Part shown: piece by piece, positions 1 through 4,735 of the stretch | Layout of the letters: each line of letters starts with the position of its first letter | How positions within the stretch are numbered: position 1 is the stretch's first letter | From: Deltaproteobacteria bacterium | Lineage (GTDB): Bacteria; Desulfobacterota; Desulfarculia; Adiutricales; Adiutricaceae | DNA: 6,161 nt | Assembly (NCBI GenBank): GCA_031279155.1 | Contig: JAITJB010000259.1 | Coordinates: 1-6,161, forward strand | Reading direction: 5' to 3' | Made by a program: the position numbers and the translations under genes | Notes under the pieces: model-generated | What the model was told of the DNA's origin: nothing | Seen by the model: the letters and a program-made list of their open reading frames with translations, nothing else | Databases searched by the model: none

Positions 1-155
1 ATCGCCCAGGTCTCCCGAACGTCTACCGCTCGACCGCCGTTGGCCAGGGCTCGAAATTTAAGCTGGTCGGCGATATGGGTAGCCAAGAAGCCATTAGCGA
101 TGCGGTCACCATCTGCGTCAACAACCTCGACTTGTCGGGCTTAAACGCCTTCTAA
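1..155 (+). CDS. 3' end of an unidentified protein (partial)
   Basis: This is the last 50 codons of a reading frame that enters from the left edge and ends at TAA (153-155). The third codon position is mostly C or G, as expected for coding DNA here. The product reads as a normal mixed globular C-terminus (it includes LVGDMGSQEAISDAV and ends LSGLNAF). I do not recognise the family. The alternating pattern of short hydrophobic runs and glycines would suit an alpha/beta domain, but no motif is diagnostic. The second forward frame closes early, at a TAA near base 57. The first frame is also open to base 144, but gives an Arg/Ser/Ala-rich sequence typical of an off-frame shadow. The stop lies in the same frame as the downstream RNase J gene, 117 bases before its GTG. 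Coding status is moderately sure; function is unknown. Confidence 0.55.
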   Translation, partial: RPGLPNVYRSTAVGQGSKFKLVGDMGSQEAISDAVTICVNNLDLSGLNAF

Positions 156-164
156 GTCCGAAGT

Positions 165-254
165 TATCTTTGTTTTCTTGACGTTCTTGGCTTTGTTGCC
201 TATCTTGACTATCTTGACTATCTTTGCTTTCTTGGCTTTCTTGGCTTTCACGCC
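165..254. repeat. 9-bp tandem repeat, ten imperfect units
   Basis: Ten consecutive 9-base units fill the gap before rnj, with consensus TWTCTTGRC on the + strand. Two adjacent units (201-209 and 210-218) are identical TATCTTGAC, and two more (228-236 and 237-245) are identical TTTCTTGGC. The others differ at one to a few positions, and the last (246-254) is the most diverged. On the opposite strand the units are CAA-anchored (for example CAAGATAGT, CAAGAAAGC). This resembles the CAA-anchored 9-mers at the 3' end of rnj. The unit length is a multiple of three and no stop occurs in the rnj frame across it. The role is unknown; it may act as a promoter/leader region or be a neutral slippage product. 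Confidence 0.9.
178..206 (+). promoter_or_regulatory. candidate sigma70-type promoter(s) for rnj inside the repeat
   Basis: TTGACG (178-183) is followed after 17 bases by TATCTT (201-206). This is a five-of-six -35 match and a four-of-six -10 match that keeps the important second A and last T. Because the surrounding DNA has a 9-bp period, the same spacing recurs in the next two units: TTGGCT 187-192 with TATCTT 210-215, and TTGCCT 196-201 with TATCTT 219-224. Transcription from the first pair would start near base 213 and leave a leader of about 60 bases. The match could be a by-product of repeat composition, so this is a weak call. Confidence 0.25.
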
Positions 255-259
255 TTTCC

Positions 260-264
260 GGGAG
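260..264 (+). promoter_or_regulatory. Shine-Dalgarno site for rnj
   Basis: GGGAG lies eight bases before the GTG at 273 and is the only purine-rich stretch in the pyrimidine-rich gap. It supports GTG 273 as the start. No ATG, GTG or TTG occurs in this frame between the upstream stop at 153 and 273. Confidence 0.65.
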
Positions 265-272
265 ACTTTTTA

Positions 273-2084
273 GTGACCAGTCCCACGCTGGATCTCATCG
301 CCTTAGGCGGCTTAGGTGAAATCGGCCTCAACTGCCTAGTCATGATCTACGGCGACGACATGATTGTCGTTGACGCTGGCTTGATGTTCCCTGACGCCAA
401 CCAGCCGGGGGTCGATCTGGTCATTCCGGATTTTACCTTTCTCAAAGAAAACAGCCAAAAGGTTAGGGCCGTGATATTGACCCATGGCCACGAGGATCAT
501 ATTGGGGCCCTATCCTACCTTTTAAAAGACCTATCCGTCCCGGTCTACGGCACTCACTTAACTTTAGCTTTAGCTAAGGCCCACTTAGAGGAGGCCAAAT
601 CCCCTCATAGCGATCTAAGGCTAGTTAAGGCCCGCGATCGGCTGACCTTGGGGCCCTTTGACATCGAATTTATTAGGGTTAACCATAGCATTATCGATGG
701 CCTGGCCTTAGCTGTGACCACCCCGGTCGGCGTCATCGTCCACACCGGAGATTTTAAATTTGATTCCAGCGGCCCGGAAAACGAGCGGACCGACTTATTT
801 TCCTTTGCCAGTTACGGCGAAAAGGGTATATTAGCCCTTCTATCGGATTCCACCAACGCCGACGTGCCGGGCGTGGGCGTAACGGAAGCCGAAGTTGGTA
901 GGACCTTAACGGAGATATTCCAAAAGGCCCAGGGCCGCATCATCTTGGCCTGTTTTGCCTCTAGCCTAACTCGTTTAAGGCAGACGGCTCTGGCGGCTAC
1001 GGCCTCAAATAGAAAGCTTTTATTTGATGGCCGCAGCATGATAACTAACGTGGCCTTAGCTAGAGAGATGGGCTATCTCACCTTAGATGAAAGCCATCTC
1101 GTAGACGTCAAAGGCGCTCAAGATATCCCCGACCATGAGCTGGCCATCGTGGTTACCGGCAGCCAAGGCGAACCGCTTTCGGCTCTATCGCGCATGGCCA
1201 ATAGAGAGCACAGGCATATTAGCGTTAAACCTGGCGACACCATTATCTTTTCGGCAAGGGTGATACCTGGAAACGAAAAAGCCATCTCAGCTGTCGTCAA
1301 CCAATTCCACAACCTAGGCGCCATCGTAGTTGATAACCGCTTCCAGCGCATCCACGCCTCAGGTCACGGCCAAATCGATGAACTTAAGCTCATGCTCTCA
1401 CTAACAAAACCAAAATACCTGATTCCCATCCATGGCGAGGCCCATCACTTAGTTAAGCACGCAGCCATAGCCGCCGAAACTGGTCTTACTAGCGACCAAA
1501 TCAAAATCCTATCCGACGGTCAAAGGTTATCGCTTTATTCTGACGGCAGAGCAAGCTTAGGCGAAAGCGTCCCTACCGGAAGGCTACTTGTAGATGGAAA
1601 CCGCTTAGGTCAATCTGGCGATCCCGTTATCCGAAGGCGCCTAAGGTTAGCCGAAAGCGGCTTAGTAGACGTAACCTTAGTCTTAGAGCCCGAGACTTTA
1701 AACTTAGTAGCTCCGCCCAAAGTTGAGGTCCACGGGGTCCACTACGAAGACGAACCAGATCTAACCGTAGAAGCCGAAGAAGTAGCTAGGTTAACCTTAC
1801 AATCTTGGCTGGAACTTCAAGACCCGCTAGCCCCAGATTTTACCAGCCTCCATGAGGCCCTAAGGCGCGAGGTAAGAGCTCTTTTTAGGCATTCAATCAA
1901 CCGTAAACCCTTGATCTGGCCTCAGATAATCATTATCAACGGGCAAATTCAAAAAACTCAAAATGCTCAAGACGATCAAAACGATCAAAATTTTCATAAT
2001 TCTCAAAACGCCCAAAACGATCAAAATTTTCAAAACGCCCAAAATTCCCAAAACGCTCAAAATGATTCATCATCCACCAGCTAA
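273..2084 (+). CDS. rnj: ribonuclease J with Gln/Asn-rich C-terminal tail
   Basis: This is a metallo-beta-lactamase/beta-CASP ribonuclease that degrades and matures RNA by 5'-to-3' exonuclease and endonuclease action in the cytoplasm. The N-terminal LGGLGEIGLN (11-20) is the family opening and fixes the GTG start. Visible zinc-site residues are HGHEDH at 71-76, His138 in NHS, Asp160 in TGDFKFD, and His388 in IPIHGE. The beta-CASP part carries GRSM (253-256), GSQGEPLSALSRMA (296-309) and HASGHG (361-366). A C-terminal domain follows to about residue 557. Residues 560-598 are then thirteen tripeptides, mostly QNX, ending in SSSTS. This low-complexity tail is not part of the core family and brings the length to 603, against roughly 550 for typical members. 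In the beta-CASP block, FASSLTR (228-234) has Thr where relatives usually show His in a FASN(I/V)HR-like motif. It is followed 42 bases later by the permease gene. Family assignment is very secure; the role of the tail is unknown. Confidence 0.97.
   Translation: MTSPTLDLIALGGLGEIGLNCLVMIYGDDMIVVDAGLMFPDANQPGVDLVIPDFTFLKENSQKVRAVILTHGHEDHIGALSYLLKDLSVPVYGTHLTLALAKAHLEEAKSPHSDLRLVKARDRLTLGPFDIEFIRVNHSIIDGLALAVTTPVGVIVHTGDFKFDSSGPENERTDLFSFASYGEKGILALLSDSTNADVPGVGVTEAEVGRTLTEIFQKAQGRIILACFASSLTRLRQTALAATASNRKLLFDGRSMITNVALAREMGYLTLDESHLVDVKGAQDIPDHELAIVVTGSQGEPLSALSRMANREHRHISVKPGDTIIFSARVIPGNEKAISAVVNQFHNLGAIVVDNRFQRIHASGHGQIDELKLMLSLTKPKYLIPIHGEAHHLVKHAAIAAETGLTSDQIKILSDGQRLSLYSDGRASLGESVPTGRLLVDGNRLGQSGDPVIRRRLRLAESGLVDVTLVLEPETLNLVAPPKVEVHGVHYEDEPDLTVEAEEVARLTLQSWLELQDPLAPDFTSLHEALRREVRALFRHSINRKPLIWPQIIIINGQIQKTQNAQDDQNDQNFHNSQNAQNDQNFQNAQNSQNAQNDSSSTS
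1950..2066 (+). repeat. 9-bp tandem repeat encoding (QNX)n tail of RNase J
   Basis: Thirteen 9-base units lie in frame, mostly CAA-AAY-NNN, encoding Gln-Asn-X with X = Ala, Asp, Phe or Ser. The first unit is QKT, the third QDD-like variant is at 1968-1976, and one unit is HNS (1995-2003). The first codon is CAA in twelve of thirteen units and never CAG, whereas the second and third codons vary synonymously (AAC/AAT, GCC/GCT, TCT/TCC). A higher-order repeat is visible: the QND-QNF-(HNS)-QNA block at 1977-2012 recurs at 2013-2039 without the HNS unit. A lone similar 9-mer, CAAAATCAT, sits after the stop at 2106-2114. Confidence 0.93.
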
Positions 2085-2114
2085 AGTCTTAGCCAAAAAA
2101 TTCCTCAAAATCAT

Positions 2115-2119
2115 GGAAG
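2115..2119 (+). promoter_or_regulatory. Shine-Dalgarno site supporting the TTG start of the permease
   Basis: GGAAG lies seven bases before TTG 2127. The nearby ATG at 2113 is in another frame and reaches a stop after five codons, so it is not a competing start for this gene. Confidence 0.5.
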
Positions 2120-2126
2120 TCCTATT

Positions 2127-3035
2127 TTGAACTGCGTCTCTGAGGCCGTTAAGGCCAAACCCCATATCGGGCCCCTCTTGGTTTTATGCGCCGCCGTGTG
2201 GGGGCTGACCTTCCCGGCTGGTAAGATTGCCTCCTTACAGGCCTCACCTCTAAACGCCACTTTGTGGCGCTTTATCATAGCCTCCATCTTATTAATCCCC
2301 TTGGCCATGCGCATCTCAGCGATGAAATTTAAAGATCTTAGGGCCAGAGATTTCTTAGGCCTGGCTCTGTCGGGCCTGACCGGGTTAGTTCTATATAACT
2401 TTTTTTTCATCAAGGGTTTATCGATGATCCCGGCCTCAAGGGGAGCGGTAATAGTCTGCGGCTCACCGGCCTTAATTTACTTAGGGGCGGTCATTTTTTT
2501 TGGCGAAAAGCTTACCCTAACTCGCTGCCTAGGCGTACTCATCTCAGCCTTTGGCACCGCTTACGTCATCACCATGGGTAGGCCCCTATCGGCCTTTTCC
2601 GGGGGCTTAGGGGCGGGAGATATTATCATGCTGGGCTGCCCGCTGAGCTGGACGGCCTATTCGCTTATCGGCCGAGTCGTTTTAAAGAGAATTAGCCCGT
2701 TAGACGCCAACACCTGGTCGGTCTTGGCGGCGGTTATCCTCATCTTGGTTACCATGCCGATAACCCATGAGCCCATTGGTCAGGCCGCTATTTATTCACT
2801 TAAAACCTGGACGACCTTGGCCTTTTTAGGCTTAGGCGGCACAGCTTTGGGCTTTACGCTTTTTTACATGGGCATCTCGAACATCGGGCCCCACCGGGCG
2901 GCGGCCTACATTAACTTAGTACCCGTATTTGGCATACTATACGGCTGGCTCATGTTTAGAGAAACCCCTGACAGTAGCCTTATTATCGGCTTAATCATGA
3001 TTTTAGCCGGCCTAAGGCTAGTTCAAAAATATTAA
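2127..3035 (+). CDS. EamA/DMT-superfamily permease
   Basis: This is a predicted inner-membrane transporter of the drug/metabolite transporter superfamily, 302 residues long, the usual size for the two-EamA-domain type. About ten hydrophobic segments can be placed near residues 14-34, 44-62, 75-95, 103-125, 131-149, 165-184, 195-212, 226-249, 258-278 and 284-300. They form two homologous five-helix halves. The second half shows the typical pattern RAAAYINLVPVFGILYGWL (257-275) followed by a charged FRET, echoed in the first half by RGAVIVCGSPALIYLGAVIFFGE (105-127). The chosen TTG start has a Shine-Dalgarno sequence and leaves a short cytoplasmic N-terminus; no ATG or GTG start occurs in frame near it. 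The stop is one base from the tgt start. The substrate cannot be told from sequence: relatives move amino acids, nucleosides or other small metabolites, generally by export. Confidence 0.92.
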   Translation: MNCVSEAVKAKPHIGPLLVLCAAVWGLTFPAGKIASLQASPLNATLWRFIIASILLIPLAMRISAMKFKDLRARDFLGLALSGLTGLVLYNFFFIKGLSMIPASRGAVIVCGSPALIYLGAVIFFGEKLTLTRCLGVLISAFGTAYVITMGRPLSAFSGGLGAGDIIMLGCPLSWTAYSLIGRVVLKRISPLDANTWSVLAAVILILVTMPITHEPIGQAAIYSLKTWTTLAFLGLGGTALGFTLFYMGISNIGPHRAAAYINLVPVFGILYGWLMFRETPDSSLIIGLIMILAGLRLVQKY

Positions 3036-3036
3036 A

Positions 3037-4200
3037 ATGACCACTGGCGCTATCGAACATAACAGGCCGAAATCTCCCTTTTTTACTATCGAAGCTCGCG
3101 ATCCCCATTTAAAGGCTAGAGCCGGTATAATCAATACCGAACACGGCCTCATCCATACACCCATGTTCATGCCCGTTGGCACCCGAGCTTCGGTCAAAGC
3201 CGTAGCGCCAGATGATCTTAAGGCCATAGGCGCCGAAATCGTCTTGGCCAATACGTATCATTTAATGCTCAGACCAGGGGTAGAGATAATTTCCAAAATG
3301 GGCGGGCTCCACAGTTTCATGAGCTGGCCTGGCCCGATTATCACCGATAGCGGCGGCTACCAGATCTTTTCTTTATCTAAAATGCGCAAACTTACCGATG
3401 AAGGGGTAATCTTTCAAAGCGCCTATGACGGCTCAAAGCACATCTTAACGCCGCAAAGGGCGGTAGAACTCCAAGAAGACTTTGGCGTAGACATTCTGAT
3501 GTGCTTAGATGAATGCACAAGCTATCCTGCCGACAGAAATGATACCCAAAAGTCCCTTATGCTGACCTTAGATTGGGCGAAAAGATGCCGCCAAAGCTGG
3601 CCCGGCCCAAATCACTATCCGAGCTCTAGCGCCCTTTTTGGTATTGTTCAAGGAGGGTTTTACCCGGATTTAAGAAAACAGGCGGCCATAGCCATAAATG
3701 ACTTAGACTTCCCCGGGCAGGCCATAGGCGGTCTGGCCTTAGGCGAACCCATGGAGGCCAGATTAGAGGCCATTGAAGTCAGTAGAAGTTATTTAGACGA
3801 CAAAAAACCCCTCTACTTAATGGGTCTCGGAACGCCGCTAGATCTTATGGAGGGCATATTGAGGGGGGCCGACCTCTTTGACTGCGTCATGCCCACCCGT
3901 AACGCCCGTAACGGGCAGTTATTTACCCGCCACGGCCGGGTCAACGTCTTAAACGCCCGCTATAAAACCGATCCCAACCCGCCTGACGAAAATTGCCAGT
4001 GTTACACCTGCCAAAACTTTTCCCTAGCCTACCTGCGCCATCTCCACCAGAACCGCGAGCCCCTTTACCTTAGGTTGGCTACTATCCATAACCTGCGCTA
4101 CTACCTAGATCTAGTTAAAGGCGCAAGGAATTCCTTGATTAAAGGCGCCTTTATGTGCTATTATAACGAGTTTATTAGCCAGCAAGAGGCCGGCCAATAA
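3037..4200 (+). CDS. tgt: queuine tRNA-ribosyltransferase (tRNA-guanine transglycosylase)
   Basis: This enzyme exchanges the wobble guanine 34 of tRNAs with GUN anticodons (Asp, Asn, His, Tyr) for the queuosine precursor preQ1. It is 387 residues long, normal for bacterial Tgt. The general-base aspartate is Asp104 in TDSGGYQIFS, a further substrate-pocket aspartate is Asp158 in CLDEC, and the nucleophile is Asp282 in FDCVMPTRNARNG. Base recognition and binding loops are seen at GIVQGG (202-207) and GGLALGE (231-237). The zinc site is complete: Cys320, Cys322, Cys325 and His351. The ATG follows the permease stop after a single base, and there is no Shine-Dalgarno sequence at normal distance (AAGG at 3014-3017 is too far). 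Translation is therefore probably coupled to the permease gene. The frame ends with tandem stops TAA TAG. The common partner queA is not in this window. Confidence 0.98.
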   Translation: MTTGAIEHNRPKSPFFTIEARDPHLKARAGIINTEHGLIHTPMFMPVGTRASVKAVAPDDLKAIGAEIVLANTYHLMLRPGVEIISKMGGLHSFMSWPGPIITDSGGYQIFSLSKMRKLTDEGVIFQSAYDGSKHILTPQRAVELQEDFGVDILMCLDECTSYPADRNDTQKSLMLTLDWAKRCRQSWPGPNHYPSSSALFGIVQGGFYPDLRKQAAIAINDLDFPGQAIGGLALGEPMEARLEAIEVSRSYLDDKKPLYLMGLGTPLDLMEGILRGADLFDCVMPTRNARNGQLFTRHGRVNVLNARYKTDPNPPDENCQCYTCQNFSLAYLRHLHQNREPLYLRLATIHNLRYYLDLVKGARNSLIKGAFMCYYNEFISQQEAGQ

Positions 4201-4253
4201 TAGAGAATTTGGGCTTTTAGCCTTGGCAAAAAAAATTATAGTTAACCAAACCT

Positions 4254-4260
4254 AAGGGAG
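4254..4260 (+). promoter_or_regulatory. strong Shine-Dalgarno site for yajC
   Basis: AAGGGAG lies seven bases before ATG 4268. It is the strongest ribosome-binding site in the window and fixes the start. The 67-base gap (4201-4267) otherwise holds an A-rich run, and no convincing terminator. A TATAAT hexamer at 4261-4266 lies between this site and the ATG, so it is unlikely to be a promoter element for this gene. Confidence 0.75.
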
Positions 4261-4267
4261 TATAATC

Positions 4268-4669
4268 ATGCTTACCACCTTTTATCTCGCAGCCGCCCAA
4301 GCCATGGCCATGGCCCCGTCGGGCGACGGCTCCACCCAACAAGGCTCTGGCATGCAGACCTTGTTTCTTTTAATTGGCTGCGGCTTTATCTTTTACTTTA
4401 TGCTCATTAGGCCGCAAAAAAGACAACAGCGCGAGCGGCAGAGCATGCTCGACAATATCAAAAAGGGCGACCGCATTCAGACCAGCGGCGGCCTCTTAGG
4501 GGTGGTGACCGCTGTTGAGGACAAGGAATTAACCGTCCGCATCGCGCCCGAAGTCAGGGTCAAGATAGCCAGGGGCGCTGTAGCCGGCTTAATAAAGAGC
4601 TCTGATAGCGCTAAAGCCCCGGAAGCTAGCCCGCCCGCCGAAAAGCCCAAAACCGACAAGCCCGCCTGA
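4268..4669 (+). CDS. yajC: Sec translocon accessory subunit YajC
   Basis: YajC is a small single-pass inner-membrane protein that associates with SecD and SecF and assists SecYEG-dependent export. The protein has 133 residues. A short Ala/Met/Gly-rich N-terminus, typical of the family, is followed by one transmembrane helix at about 29-47. Next comes the hallmark IRPQKRQQRERQ (47-58), then a small beta domain beginning IKKGDRIQTSGGLLGVV (64-80), the most conserved part. Residues 110-133 are a Lys/Ala/Pro-rich, probably disordered extension that makes the protein slightly longer than many homologues. It lies 67 bases after tgt and 66 before secD, the standard tgt-yajC-secD order. The 66-base gap to secD shows no hairpin that I would call a terminator. 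Confidence 0.97.
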   Translation: MLTTFYLAAAQAMAMAPSGDGSTQQGSGMQTLFLLIGCGFIFYFMLIRPQKRQQRERQSMLDNIKKGDRIQTSGGLLGVVTAVEDKELTVRIAPEVRVKIARGAVAGLIKSSDSAKAPEASPPAEKPKTDKPA

Positions 4670-4735
4670 GCCCGGCGCCTAAGATTTACTGGACGCAGGT
4701 AAAACCAAAAATTTAAACCAACAGAGAATCTCACG

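Noticed and set aside
165..254. CRISPR array or phage attachment site.
   Set aside because: The 9-bp units are contiguous with no spacers, and there are no cas genes, integrase or tRNA nearby.
151..260. Lys/Ala-rich small frame on the - strand across the 9-bp array (repeated AKK, KIV triplets), resembling a histone-H1-like tail.
   Set aside because: It is a composition effect of reading the repeat backwards; only about 36 codons from a GTG, no ribosome-binding site, and antisense to the rnj leader.
812..1351. Open - strand frames inside rnj, and similar ones inside the permease, tgt, yajC and secD genes.
   Set aside because: They overlap strongly supported genes, have no recognisable domains and no ribosome-binding sites, and read as antisense shadows.
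2113..2130. ATG at 2113 as the permease start.
   Set aside because: It is in a different frame from the permease and ends at a TGA after five codons.
4211..4235. Short GGC-TTTTA-GCC hairpin after tgt as a terminator.
   Set aside because: The stem is only three pairs and is followed by A, not T; it cannot act as an intrinsic terminator on the + strand.
4261..4266. Perfect TATAAT just before yajC.
   Set aside because: It lies between the Shine-Dalgarno site and the ATG, so a transcript from it would lack the ribosome-binding site; no matching -35 element is found about 17 bases upstream.
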